Source of the DNA: Planctomycetota bacterium
GTDB taxonomy: Bacteria > Planctomycetota > Planctomycetia > Gemmatales > Gemmataceae
Reading direction: 5' to 3'
Length of the DNA: 63,319 bases
Assembly (NCBI GenBank): GCA_016872605.1
Contig: VGZI01000012.1
Span: 1-63,319, forward strand
The position numbers and the translations under genes were made by a program. Below the pieces are notes generated by a model that saw only the letters and a program-made list of their open reading frames with translations, did not search any database and was not told the DNA's origin. Of this stretch, positions 34,467-43,064 are shown one piece after another. Numbering within the stretch: position 1 is the first letter of the stretch; each line of letters starts with the position of its first letter.

Positions 34467-35714
34467 ATGAACGACCAAGCCATGCGTTTCCGATTCGGCC
34501 TCTTCGTCCTGGCCTCGCTCATCCTCTTGGCCATCCTCGTCATCCTCTTCGGCGGCTTCCCTTCCTATTTCAAACGCAGCGAGACGTTTTACATCACCTT
34601 CGACACGGCGCAAGGCGTCGCATCCGGTACGCCCGTCAGACGCTCCGGCGTGCGCATCGGCGAGGTCCGCAACGTCACGCTCGACAACGAGACCGGCAAG
34701 GTCCTCGTCGAAATCCGCATCGATGAAAAATACTACCTGCGCAAAGGCGACCGTCCCATGCTTTCGCAGAACTTGCTCGGCGGCGAGGCGACGATCGCCT
34801 TCGTGCCGCCCGAAGACAAGAAACTCGACGATCCGACGCCGGTCGCGCCGGGCACGACCATTGCCGGTGTTACGCCGACCGATGTCGGTTCCCTTATGCA
34901 GCGCACCGGCGATCTGATCGCGCCGGCCCAGGAAGCGGTTGTCGAAATCAAAAAGGTCTTTCAGAGCATCAGCAGGATGACCCCGGTCGTCGAGGACACC
35001 CTCAAAGATTTCCGCGAGATCGGCAAAATGGCGCGCAGCGTCGGACCGGAAATCCAGAAGACGGCCGACGAAATTCGCGAACTCTCCAAAGCGACCCGCG
35101 AAGTCATGCCCGATCTCAAAGTTGCCGTCAAGAACTGGGGCGAAGTCGGCAAACGCGCCGACGACTTCCTCAAGAAAAACGAAGACAAAATCGCCAAGTC
35201 GATCGATCGGCTCGAAGAAGCCCTCAAGCGCGTCAACGCGACCTTGAGCGACGAGAACCAGAAGCTCTTCCAGGATACGCTCCGAAACGTCAAAAGCGGG
35301 ACCGAGAAATTCGATACGTTGGCCAAGCGCGCCGACGAGGCAATCGCGGACCTACAAAAAGCCATGAAGCCGATCGGCGAGAAAGGCCCGACGATTCTCA
35401 AGAACGTTGACGAAGCCACCGAGAACCTTACCAAAGCGCTCAAGGACGTGCGCGAAATCATCAATGTCGTCGCACGCAACGACGGCACCGTGCAACGGCT
35501 CCTGTCCGACCCGGCGCTTTACAACAATCTCAACGATTCGGCGCTCATGGTCACCAAGATCCTCCCCCGCCTCGACCGCGTCATGCGCGACGTGGAGATC
35601 TTTTCCGACAAGCTCGCCCGCCATCCCGAGTTGCTGGGCCTGCGCGGGGCCATCGTCCCGAGCATCGGCCTGAAGGAAAGCCCGTCGGTGATCCCGTATC
35701 GCGTGTATCCGTGA
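34467..35714 (+). CDS. mlaD: MlaD/MCE-domain lipid-transport protein with long coiled coil
   Basis: 415 residues from the ATG at 34467, which follows GGAGGAG. One N-terminal transmembrane helix (about 10-32) is followed by an MCE domain (about 38-125: FDTAQGVASGTPVRRSGVRIGEV, LLGGEATIAFV), then a long heptad-rich helical region (about 145-400) that probably forms a needle or tunnel, as in longer MCE proteins. Escherichia coli MlaD is only about 180 residues and lacks this. The C-terminus IPYRVYP is short and non-helical. It should span the periplasmic space from the inner membrane and shuttle lipids with MlaEF. Confidence 0.93.
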   Translation: MNDQAMRFRFGLFVLASLILLAILVILFGGFPSYFKRSETFYITFDTAQGVASGTPVRRSGVRIGEVRNVTLDNETGKVLVEIRIDEKYYLRKGDRPMLSQNLLGGEATIAFVPPEDKKLDDPTPVAPGTTIAGVTPTDVGSLMQRTGDLIAPAQEAVVEIKKVFQSISRMTPVVEDTLKDFREIGKMARSVGPEIQKTADEIRELSKATREVMPDLKVAVKNWGEVGKRADDFLKKNEDKIAKSIDRLEEALKRVNATLSDENQKLFQDTLRNVKSGTEKFDTLAKRADEAIADLQKAMKPIGEKGPTILKNVDEATENLTKALKDVREIINVVARNDGTVQRLLSDPALYNNLNDSALMVTKILPRLDRVMRDVEIFSDKLARHPELLGLRGAIVPSIGLKESPSVIPYRVYP

Positions 35715-35719
35715 GCCGC

Positions 35720-35772
35720 TCTTCGTTTATCGTTTAGCGCTCGCGCGGCGCCACGCCGGCGCTAAACGAAGC
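35720..35772. repeat. R2 palindrome, copy d (after mlaD)
   Basis: CTTCGTTTATCGTTTAGCGC is matched by GCGCTAAACGAAG; the perfect core is CGTTTAGCGC (35731-35740) with 35759-35768. It starts 6 bp after the mlaD stop and lies before the ABC-2 permease gene. Confidence 0.82.
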
Positions 35773-35791
35773 CGATCCATATCACATCTTT

Positions 35792-37429
35792 ATGACCGAC
35801 TTCGAGCCGCGCTGGTATCATGTCGGGCCACACGCGTATTTCGATCTCGTTCGCCTCGCGCGCCAGGGCCGAACGACGCTGGTGCGCATCGGCTACGTGC
35901 TCGCCTTGTTCGCGGCTTTGGCGATCGTCTACTACAATTCGCTTTTTGAACGCCGAGATATCGGCGACTTCATGCGCGATCCCCGCCCTGGTTATGAAAT
36001 CAACGCCAACGCTGTCATCGCGGAGCGTTTCAGCATCACGATCCTGATACTGCAAAACATCGCCGTGTTGATCTTGATGCCGATCTACGTGGCGGCGAGC
36101 GTGTTCGAGGAGCGCGACCATGGCACATTGCCGATGCTGTTCACGACCGATTTGAGTTCCGGCGAAATCGTACGAGGCAAATGGCTGGACCGCGTCGTCT
36201 TGGTGGGCAGCGTCCTCTTGGGCGGATTACCCGTGCTCAGCTTTGTGCAACTCTGGGGCGGCATCGACATGCCGATGATCGCCGCCAACTACCTCAATAC
36301 CGGTTGCTGGCTGCTCACCGTCGGCAGCTTCAGCATGATGATGGCCACGCAATCACGCAGCCTCGCTTTTGCCGTCGGAAAGACGTATGCGTGGCTGTAT
36401 GGCACATTGCTGGTCGTATTTTGCTGTTGCTGTTGGCCGATGGTCGGCCCCGAATGGCCTCTTCTACTTTTTCTCCCATTTCAACGCGCAGACGGGTATG
36501 CGAACATGGGTGTGTTGGCATGTATCGTGATCTCTGTTCATGTGGCGCTGACGTATTGGTTTCTCAACCTTGCGACCGAAAATCTGGAATCGCAGCGTGG
36601 CGATGCCTCTCCGGTACCGGAAATCTTCGACCCGCCCGATCAGCCGCCGGTCAAGGTGCATCGTGAGACCGAATGGGTCCCGGACGATCCGCTCGCGTGG
36701 CGTGAGGAGCGCAATCGATCGTTCCTCTTCGCCATCCCGCTGTTGGCTCTGCCCTACATGATCTTGGCGATCGGCGCCTTGATCCCGACGGCGTGCGACG
36801 TGAGCCGAGAGTTGGCTCGCACGACGCGGTTGCAAGCGTGCGACATGTTCTTGACGATCGCGCGCGTCGCCAGTTTCATCCACATGCTGCTCATCGCGAT
36901 GCGGTTCACCGGTTGCATCGTCGGCGAACGCGAGCAGCAAACGCTTGACGGCTTGCGCACGTTGCCCATCTCGTCGGATGAATTGCTCCTGGCAAAGATG
37001 CGCGGCAACCTGCTGCGGCACTGGTCGTGGATCTTGCCGCTCGCTTTGTACTGGCCGGTCACGCTGTTCCTGAGCGAGCGAAATCCGCTGGCCGGAGTGC
37101 TTTTGCTGCTCGTGGTGGCGACTGACTATTTCTTCTTCGCGATGTTGGGGCTGTGCCTGTCGGTCGTTTGCCGCACGAGCGTTGCCGCCTATTCGATTCT
37201 TGCGATCGTCGCGTTGACGGTGATCGTCGGCACGGCACTATTGCAATGGTCGTTTCCGCTCAACCTGGAATGGGTCAACCCCGTCGGCGCATGGATCGCG
37301 ACCATCCGGCACTGGCGGTTCGATGAGCCCGATTCACTGGTGGCCAGCACGACGCATCTGCTGACGTACGGAACGTGCGCGCTTGTTCTCGGCGTGATCG
37401 CCCGCTGGCGTTTCGGCAACGGGGAATGA
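35792..37429 (+). CDS. Large ABC-2-type membrane permease without adjacent ATPase
   Basis: 545 residues with about twelve hydrophobic segments arranged as two similar halves split by a hydrophilic loop (about 268-305: PEIFDPPDQPPVKVHRETEW). The phrases FEERDHGTLPMLFTTDLSSGEIVRGKW and GEREQQTLDGLRTLPISSDELLLAKMRGN are the ABC-2 coupling-loop pattern (ExxGTL...LLxTPxS...xxKxxG), occurring once per half. An ATPase partner is expected elsewhere because MlaF belongs to another class. A stretch FCCCCWP in a transmembrane segment is unusual. Substrate unknown. Confidence 0.8.
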   Translation: MTDFEPRWYHVGPHAYFDLVRLARQGRTTLVRIGYVLALFAALAIVYYNSLFERRDIGDFMRDPRPGYEINANAVIAERFSITILILQNIAVLILMPIYVAASVFEERDHGTLPMLFTTDLSSGEIVRGKWLDRVVLVGSVLLGGLPVLSFVQLWGGIDMPMIAANYLNTGCWLLTVGSFSMMMATQSRSLAFAVGKTYAWLYGTLLVVFCCCCWPMVGPEWPLLLFLPFQRADGYANMGVLACIVISVHVALTYWFLNLATENLESQRGDASPVPEIFDPPDQPPVKVHRETEWVPDDPLAWREERNRSFLFAIPLLALPYMILAIGALIPTACDVSRELARTTRLQACDMFLTIARVASFIHMLLIAMRFTGCIVGEREQQTLDGLRTLPISSDELLLAKMRGNLLRHWSWILPLALYWPVTLFLSERNPLAGVLLLLVVATDYFFFAMLGLCLSVVCRTSVAAYSILAIVALTVIVGTALLQWSFPLNLEWVNPVGAWIATIRHWRFDEPDSLVASTTHLLTYGTCALVLGVIARWRFGNGE

Positions 37430-37451
37430 AGTACAATGAACCGTGGTGTCT

Positions 37452-38129
37452 ATGACCGGCATTCAGCAAACCCTGCGATTTGGCCTGATCGCGCTGGCAC
37501 TCATTGCGGCCGGCGTGCTGTACGGTTGCCTGCGCGATGCCAACGACGATGACGCCGCGCAAGAAGCGACGCCGAAGAGCGCCAGGTATCCACGACAGGT
37601 TCAGATCATTCGGCACGGAGAAAAAACGGGGGATGAATCGGATATCCACCTGTCCAGCCGTGGGGCGGCGCGGGCGGCGGCGTTGCCTTCGCTCTACGTG
37701 ATACCGCCGACGTTTCCGACCAAGCCCGCCGCTCTGGTAACGCCCGATTACCTGTTTGCCACCCGGGCGACCAAGCACAGTAATCGCCCCGTGGAAACAC
37801 TCTTGCCGCTCGCCAAGGCGCTGGGCGATAAGGAGATCCATCACAAGATCGCCAATGACGACTACCCCAAGCTCGTTGAGTACATCTTCGCGGACGCCAA
37901 ACACGCGGGAAAGACGCTGCTCATCTCCTGGCATCACGGCAATATTCCCGAGTTGACGCACGCCATTGCCAGCCGGGCCAAGAACGGCGTTGAGCTGAAG
38001 GCGACGATCCCGGTGCGCTGGGAAGGCGCGATGTTCGATCGCGTCTGGATTCTCACGTTCGAGCCGGACGGCAGCGCCGCGTTCGTCAACCTTCCGCAGC
38101 GCCTCTTGTTCGGCGACTCCAAGAAATGA
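37452..38129 (+). CDS. Membrane- or lipid-anchored histidine phosphatase family protein
   Basis: 225 residues; ATG 37452 is preferred to the two GTGs just upstream. The N-terminus is hydrophobic (LRFGLIALALIAAGVLYGC) and ends in a cysteine that could be a lipobox, although Tyr at the -2 position is not typical. The phosphohistidine motif RHGEKTG and the later His-bearing ISWHHGNIPEL match the branch-1-type histidine phosphatase fold. The length is typical. The substrate cannot be inferred; it starts 22 nt after the ABC-2 permease stop and is probably cotranscribed with it. Confidence 0.8.
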   Translation: MTGIQQTLRFGLIALALIAAGVLYGCLRDANDDDAAQEATPKSARYPRQVQIIRHGEKTGDESDIHLSSRGAARAAALPSLYVIPPTFPTKPAALVTPDYLFATRATKHSNRPVETLLPLAKALGDKEIHHKIANDDYPKLVEYIFADAKHAGKTLLISWHHGNIPELTHAIASRAKNGVELKATIPVRWEGAMFDRVWILTFEPDGSAAFVNLPQRLLFGDSKK

Positions 38130-38160
38130 GAATGCGTTCGCGACAGATCCGCTTTCGCAT

Positions 38161-39144
38161 TCAATTGCCACGATTCGCCGAGGATTCCGCTCGCCGTATC
38201 GCGTGGTGCAGACTCGGCACCGTCAATCGATGATCGCCCTGGATGTAGAAGCTCTCGCCGCCGTCGGCGACGGTGCGGACGAGGATCGTTTTCCAGGGGC
38301 GATAGTAATAGCGCGGGTCACTCTTGGGCGCTTGGCTGCGATAGTCGTCGTCGATGGCGATGAGATCGAACACGCCGGTGGTGAACTGGCGAATCTGCTT
38401 GCCGTCTTGGTGCGCGACATTGCGTGCCATCGAGAGAGCTTTCAGGTACACTTCCGGTCCCATCACGGCGGAGCCGAGGCTTAGCAGGACGCCGCCTTCG
38501 AGGTTGGTAACGCTCTGTGTGAAGATCAGGAAATCCTGGTAGCTGGTTTGACCCAGGGCGGCGCCGTCGCAGTTGGAATGCTCATGGATGATGTCGTAGC
38601 CGACGCCGACGTGTACGGTGATCGGCACGCCCAGCCGTACGCCTGCGGCGAGGACGCTGATGTCTTTGTGCGGAAACGGGCCGTCGAGAATCGCCCGGCC
38701 GATCGCCTCGCCCAGGCCGACGCCGGCTTTCGCGCCTTGCACGATGGCGTCGTTGATGCGCCCCGTTTCTTTCCACAGGCCGAACTCGCCCGTCTGGATG
38801 TAGCGAGCGACGCTCTCGGTGGTGGCGCCGATGAGGGCGAATTCCCAGTCATGTATTGGGCCGGCGCCGTTCATGGCGAGGTGCGTCAAATCACCGCGCT
38901 CCATCATGTCGATGAGGTGGCGAGACACGCCGGCGCGGAGGACGTGAGCGCCCATCAGAGCGATGCGTGCGGCGCCGCGGCGCTTGGCGTCGGCGATGCG
39001 CTGGGCGAGTGTCGGTATCGCCGCATGCGCGAACTCGGGCGGCGGGGCGTCGAGCGGCAGGACGTCCGCAAGCGTCAGATCGTGCTGCCGGTGCGCCAGC
39101 GGCTTGATCTTGAGTCGCGAACGGTCAAAAAGCGGGAACGCCAT
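38161..39144 (-). CDS. Deoxyhypusine-synthase-like protein of unknown function
   Basis: 327 residues from the ATG at 39144 (MAFPLFDRSRLKIKP); the frame is open to 39246 through a partial R2 repeat. Phrases such as ALMGAHVLRAGVSRHLIDMMERGDLTHLAMNGAGPIHDWEFALIG (in pieces: GAHVLRAGVSRHLIDMME, MNGAGPIHDWEFALIG) follow the deoxyhypusine synthase Rossmann-like pattern. The region where DHS keeps its catalytic Lys and the GGGxxKHH-type motif reads GGVLLSLGSAVMGPEVY and has no Lys. Bacteria lack eIF5A, so the substrate is unknown; it may be a homospermidine-type or unrelated enzyme. Confidence 0.6.
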   Translation of the reverse strand: MAFPLFDRSRLKIKPLAHRQHDLTLADVLPLDAPPPEFAHAAIPTLAQRIADAKRRGAARIALMGAHVLRAGVSRHLIDMMERGDLTHLAMNGAGPIHDWEFALIGATTESVARYIQTGEFGLWKETGRINDAIVQGAKAGVGLGEAIGRAILDGPFPHKDISVLAAGVRLGVPITVHVGVGYDIIHEHSNCDGAALGQTSYQDFLIFTQSVTNLEGGVLLSLGSAVMGPEVYLKALSMARNVAHQDGKQIRQFTTGVFDLIAIDDDYRSQAPKSDPRYYYRPWKTILVRTVADGGESFYIQGDHRLTVPSLHHAIRRAESSANRGN

Positions 39145-39224
39145 AAACGAGAGTTTTCCGAAAACAAACCGTGAATCGCATGCGTCGGCAAAGCTCGCTC
39201 GGCGGTTTCGCGCCAAGCTGTGTC

Positions 39225-39242
39225 CCGCGAACGCTAAACGAA
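39225..39242. repeat. Half-copy of R2
   Basis: CGCGAACGCTAAACGAAT matches only the right half of R2; no left arm is present within 60 bp. It sits between the DHS-like start and the WD40 stop. Confidence 0.45.
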
Positions 39243-39249
39243 TCAAGAA

Positions 39250-40173
39250 TCAGCGCACCGCGAACACCCGCACCGTCTTGTCCCAGCTGCCGACGGCGAG
39301 CCAATCCCCTTTCGGCGAATACGCGATGGCCAGGATTTCGCCGGGCACTTCGAGATGGCCTCGCTCCTTCCACGTTGTTGTATCCCACAGCTTGACCTTG
39401 GACGGCTTTTTCCAGTCGGTGGCGGCGGCGGCGAGCGTCTTGCCGTCGGGGCTGAACGCGATTGACCAGACATCGGACATGTGGCCGGCGAGCGTGATGA
39501 CTTCCTTGCGCGACGCGACATCCCAGACGCGCACGGTGTGATAGCGATTGCCAGCCGCGAGCAGTTTGCCGTTCGGACTGAACGCGACGCAGCGCACTTC
39601 GCCGGCGCCGCCTTCGAGAAAAAAAGGCCTCGTCTCTGACGGCACGTCTGGCAGGTTTGCAATTGCAACTGTTCCGTCAGAGCTAGCGCTCGCTAGCAAC
39701 AGACCCTTGGTGACAGCCAAGCCGTTGACCCAGCTTTTGTGCCGAATGAACACCTTCTCAGGTCCTACTCCTAGGGAAACAGTTCCGTCCAAACTGGCCG
39801 CAACCATTCGAACGGAGTCTGTCCAGGCGGCCGTCACGACTGCTCTGTGAAGCCGAATTTCTAGATAACCATTCTCTGATGCTAACTTCGCAGTTCGGTC
39901 ATAACTCCCGGTGGCCACCGCAGTGCTATCTGGGGTCCATGCCACGGCACAAACGCAGTCCTTATGCCCCTTCAGCACGCCCTTCGGCTTCCAGGTCCCG
40001 ACGTCCCAGAGCCGCACGACGTTGTCGGACCCGGCGCTGGCGAGCGTCTTGCCGTCCGGCGAAAACGCGACCGCGGCGACCCAGCCCTCGTGCTTGAGGA
40101 CGACCGGTTCCTGGGCCAAGCTCGGCGTCGCGAGGAACAATACGGATACCAGCGCGATTCGTCCCGTTGGCAT
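39250..40173 (-). CDS. Exported WD40 beta-propeller protein
   Basis: 307 residues from the ATG at 40173, with GGAGG upstream and a signal peptide (MPTGRIALVSVLFLATPSLAQ). About seven WD40 blades can be counted; the best are VAFSPDGKTLASAGSDNVVRLWD, VAFSPNGKLLAAGNRYHTVRVWD and IAFSPDGKTLAAAATDW. The two or three middle blades (nt about 39640-39920) have weak WD signatures, and the DNA there is visibly more AT-rich with different codon choice. It is likely a periplasmic or secreted interaction scaffold; partner unknown. Confidence 0.85.
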   Translation of the reverse strand: MPTGRIALVSVLFLATPSLAQEPVVLKHEGWVAAVAFSPDGKTLASAGSDNVVRLWDVGTWKPKGVLKGHKDCVCAVAWTPDSTAVATGSYDRTAKLASENGYLEIRLHRAVVTAAWTDSVRMVAASLDGTVSLGVGPEKVFIRHKSWVNGLAVTKGLLLASASSDGTVAIANLPDVPSETRPFFLEGGAGEVRCVAFSPNGKLLAAGNRYHTVRVWDVASRKEVITLAGHMSDVWSIAFSPDGKTLAAAATDWKKPSKVKLWDTTTWKERGHLEVPGEILAIAYSPKGDWLAVGSWDKTVRVFAVR

Positions 40174-40185
40174 GATGTATCCTCC

Positions 40186-40218
40186 GTTTAGCCGCTCGCC
40201 AGAGGCGAGCGGCCAAAC
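40186..40218. repeat. GTTTAGCCGCTCGCC palindrome between divergent genes
   Basis: Arms 40186-40200 and 40204-40218 (15 bp, one mismatch, AGA loop). It lies between the divergent WD40 and prenyltransferase-repeat genes and touches the WD40 gene's Shine-Dalgarno sequence. Confidence 0.75.
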
Positions 40219-40261
40219 AATTTCATTTGCGGTCACCGTGGATTCATGGTAATCTCTACCC

Positions 40262-41245
40262 ATGCGAAAATCCACTATTCTCCTGACGTTGTTGTTCGTT
40301 CCTTTGCTTGCGCTGCGTGCTCATGGACAGGACGTCCTCAAAGGCCTGCAAGCGTTCACCAAGGCGACCGCGCTTGCCGACGGCTCGTTTCGGCCCGGCG
40401 TCGATCCGGACTACAAGGGCATGTCCGACAGTGCTTACAGCAACTTCGCTCCCGTCACCTACGCCGTCGTCATTCATAGCACCTTCGGCTGGAAGCTGCC
40501 GCACGAAGACAGAACGCTGACTTGGATCATCAATCGCCAACAACGAGACGGCGCGTTCACGCACACCGCCGGCACCGTCGACCCGAAGTCGGCGCAAGGG
40601 CGGGTCTACAACACGACGATGGCGCTGATGGCGCTCAAGGGGCTCGACTCTCGGCCCGCGTATGATGCGCTCCCCGTGTTCGCCAAGGTCATGGAGAAGG
40701 ATTACAAGAACCTGCCGGCGTATTCGAGCAGCTTTTTCCCGTTGGCGTACCGACTCGCGGGGGCGAAGTTGCCGGAAGGGGCCGACCAGGCCATGCGCTC
40801 GACGATGATCCAGGCCGACGATGGGTATCTCAACGATCACGTGGCGGCCACGTTTCACGCGGTGCATTACGACAAACTCCTGAACGTGAAAACACCGAAG
40901 GCCGACTTGATCCTCAAGCGAACGCTCAAGGACCAGAAGCCCGACGGCAGTTGGATGCTCAACCCGCTGGCCCGCGATCGGCACGCCTGCTTCGACGCCG
41001 TCTTCATGCTCAAGCACCTGGGGGGCGATCGCGAGGACTGCAAGAAGGCAATGCAGAGAGCCGCCGACTGGGTGATGGCCTGCCGCAATATGGACGGCGG
41101 CTTCGGGCATTACCCCGGCAGCCCGTCCGATTGGGACGCGGTCTACTTCCACGTCGGCGTGCTGGTGATGGCGGGCCGCTTGACGCCGACAGACAAACTG
41201 CCGAAGGATGCGCACCTGCTGGGATGGGGGCACCTGTTTCGATGA
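40262..41245 (+). CDS. Exported squalene-cyclase/prenyltransferase-repeat protein
   Basis: 327 residues with signal peptide MRKSTILLTLLFVPLLALRAHG. An alpha/alpha-toroid of prenyltransferase/squalene-oxidase repeats is indicated by recurring DGxF/W...N/FDxxxML blocks: RQQRDGAFTHTAG, YNTTMALMALKGLDS, KPDGSWMLNP, HACFDAVFMLKHLGG, DGGFGHYPGSPSDWDAVYFH. True squalene cyclases are twice this length and carry DxDD, which is absent; protein prenyltransferase zinc ligands are also not evident. It probably uses the fold for binding rather than known catalysis. The start follows the divergent palindrome by 44 bp. Confidence 0.75.
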   Translation: MRKSTILLTLLFVPLLALRAHGQDVLKGLQAFTKATALADGSFRPGVDPDYKGMSDSAYSNFAPVTYAVVIHSTFGWKLPHEDRTLTWIINRQQRDGAFTHTAGTVDPKSAQGRVYNTTMALMALKGLDSRPAYDALPVFAKVMEKDYKNLPAYSSSFFPLAYRLAGAKLPEGADQAMRSTMIQADDGYLNDHVAATFHAVHYDKLLNVKTPKADLILKRTLKDQKPDGSWMLNPLARDRHACFDAVFMLKHLGGDREDCKKAMQRAADWVMACRNMDGGFGHYPGSPSDWDAVYFHVGVLVMAGRLTPTDKLPKDAHLLGWGHLFR

Positions 41246-41250
41246 CGACA

Positions 41251-41282
41251 GCCCTGGGATTCGGAGTACCCCATCCCAGGGC
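41251..41282. repeat. GCCCTGGGAT inverted repeat
   Basis: Perfect 10-bp arms GCCCTGGGAT (41251-41260) and ATCCCAGGGC (41273-41282), 12-bp loop. It shares CCCTGGGAT with the end of R1 and fills the gap between the prenyltransferase-repeat and lipase-like genes, 16 bp before the latter's ATG. Confidence 0.7.
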
Positions 41283-41297
41283 CTGGAGTAAGTAACC

Positions 41298-42122
41298 ATG
41301 CTCGTCGCTTGGACCCTCGTCGTGGCGTTCGCCGGCGCCCCGGCCGTCGATTCGATTTGTCCGCAGGTCGCGCCGGCCAAGGACACCTGGGCGCGAACGG
41401 CGAATCGGGCGCGCGCGGTCCTGCTCATCCACGGCTTCCATTACCATTTCACCGACGCCGGCGTGGCCAGGGCGGCGCTGCGCCCCTGGCAAGTCAAGGA
41501 TAGCCCGCTCGTCAAGGAGCTTGGCAAAGACGCCGACGTCTTCTCGCTCGCCTATGGGCAAAACGTGCCGCTCGACGTGATTGTCAAGGAAAGCAAGCTC
41601 GCTTCCAGCGTCGCCGAGTTGAAAAAACTGGGCTATAGCGAGATCGTTCTGATCGGGCACAGCGCCGGCGGCTTGATCGCTCGGCAATTCGTCGAGGACA
41701 ATCCAAGCGCGGGCGTTGCCAAGGTCCTTCAGATTTGTTCGCCGAACGCCGGCTCAGCCCTGGCGGAACTCGGCGGCACAAAAAGTCAAAAGCCGTTTCT
41801 GCGCAGCTTGACGCCGGACTTCCGCAAGAAACTCCTGGAAGCGCGCAAGGACAAGCGCATCCCGGAAAAAGTGCAATTCCTCTGCGTGGTGGCCCGAACC
41901 GGGAAGGGCGCCGACAGCGACAGCATCGTTCTGTGCGAGTCGCAGTGGACGCCTGACCTGCACAAGCAAGGCATTCCCGCCGTCGGCGTTTTTGGGGTCC
42001 ACCGCGAAGTCGTCCGCGACGCGAAATTGGCCGTCACGCTCGCCGGACTGGTGCGCGATTCACATCCACGCTGGAGCGCTGAGCGCGTCGAGCAAGGGAA
42101 GAAGGAGATACTTGCTAAATGA
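41298..42122 (+). CDS. Exported lipase/PGAP1-like alpha/beta hydrolase
   Basis: 274 residues with signal peptide MLVAWTLVVAFAGAPAV. AVLLIHGFHYHF gives the oxyanion strand-loop, and IVLIGHSAGGLIARQFVEDN the GxSxG nucleophile elbow. A later region IVLCESQWTPDLHKQGIPAV and GVHREVV holds the probable catalytic acid and His. This resembles triacylglycerol lipase/PGAP1-type enzymes, about 270 residues. Substrate unknown. It follows the prenyltransferase-repeat gene by 53 bp and may be cotranscribed. Confidence 0.8.
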   Translation: MLVAWTLVVAFAGAPAVDSICPQVAPAKDTWARTANRARAVLLIHGFHYHFTDAGVARAALRPWQVKDSPLVKELGKDADVFSLAYGQNVPLDVIVKESKLASSVAELKKLGYSEIVLIGHSAGGLIARQFVEDNPSAGVAKVLQICSPNAGSALAELGGTKSQKPFLRSLTPDFRKKLLEARKDKRIPEKVQFLCVVARTGKGADSDSIVLCESQWTPDLHKQGIPAVGVFGVHREVVRDAKLAVTLAGLVRDSHPRWSAERVEQGKKEILAK

Positions 42123-42674
42123 CGAAGCCGACCTTTGCTTGGCGCCCACACGGCGCCGCGCGGACGCAAAAGTTTCTGCGCGGTTCACCGAGCATTTTTC
42201 CCACGCAACAGGACATGTTTCCCAACAACACCGGATTGTGTCGACATGCAAGAAGCCGATAATCCGAAACGGACGATCTGGCAGGTGGATGTGTTCGCCA
42301 TGGAATGCGCGATAGCTGGCGCCGAAGCGGGTTGGTACGTGCCACATATGCGTATCTCGCTTTTGGGTGAGGCCGTCATGGACTTTGCAAGCCCTGCCAT
42401 CAGCGAAATCCGGCGAGGGATGATTCGCTTGAGAACCCCGTTGTACTTTTGTTCTCGAAGAAATTGCAAAATCCCTCTTGCACATTTTTGCGGCTTCCCG
42501 TACCATCTACACCTATTGGGCATGTTAGAGCAGTCATGGCAGAGATAACCACTTCGGAATCCCCGCTTGTCCTCGCATCCCCGATTTCTGTTTAAGAAGT
42601 TCCAGTCATGCGACCGTGCCTGCCCATCGTGGGTCGAGTTTGAGTTGCGTGATGTTCTCTGAAGGAGGCCCTCC
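42123..42674 (+). other. 552-bp leader region upstream of the RRM gene
   Basis: No convincing gene is found. It is more AT-rich than the neighbourhood after 42180. A frame from ATG 42246 to 42548 (100 codons) exists, but its third-position composition loses the local GC bias toward the end and it has no Shine-Dalgarno sequence, so I do not call it. The length fits a long 5' leader or an unannotated RNA for the RNA-binding protein downstream. Confidence 0.4.
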
Positions 42675-43001
42675 GTGGCTATGAAGTTGTATGTTGGTAA
42701 TCTCCCGTACGCGGTTACCGACGCCGATCTGACTAACATGTTCTCGCCGTACGGCACCGTCCAATCCGCTCAGGTCATCATCGACCGCGAAACCGGACGC
42801 TCCAAAGGCTTCGGCTTCGTCGAGATGAGCTCGAGCGAAGAAGGCCAGGCGGCCATCCAGGCCCTCCACGACAAGGATGTGGGCGGCCGAAAGCTGACCG
42901 TCAACGAAGCTCGGCCCCGCGAAGATCGCGGACCGCGCGGCGGTGGCGGCGGCGGAGGTCGCGGCGGATTTGGCGGCGGTCGCGGCGGCAAACGCTACTA
43001 G
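42675..43001 (+). CDS. RRM-type RNA-binding protein with Gly/Arg-rich tail
   Basis: 108 residues. One RRM (about 3-82): RNP2 LYVGNL and RNP1 KGFGFVEM are intact. The tail is RGPRGGGGGGGRGG-like, typical of cyanobacterial and planctomycete Rbp proteins that bind RNA in cold or stress. The GTG at 42675 is preferred because AAGGAGG (42662-42668) is 6 nt upstream; the ATG at 42681 would be 12 nt away. It is a single-gene unit: a long leader before it and a strong terminator after it. Confidence 0.95.
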   Translation: MAMKLYVGNLPYAVTDADLTNMFSPYGTVQSAQVIIDRETGRSKGFGFVEMSSSEEGQAAIQALHDKDVGGRKLTVNEARPREDRGPRGGGGGGGRGGFGGGRGGKRY

Positions 43002-43064
43002 GCCTCGCCTCCAGCGGTACGGTCGGCACTCGACCCTCTCTGCTATCACCCCTCTCCCCAATAA

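Noticed and set aside
42246..42548. 100-codon rightward frame in the RRM leader
   Set aside because: Third-position GC bias fades along the frame, no Shine-Dalgarno, no family resemblance.
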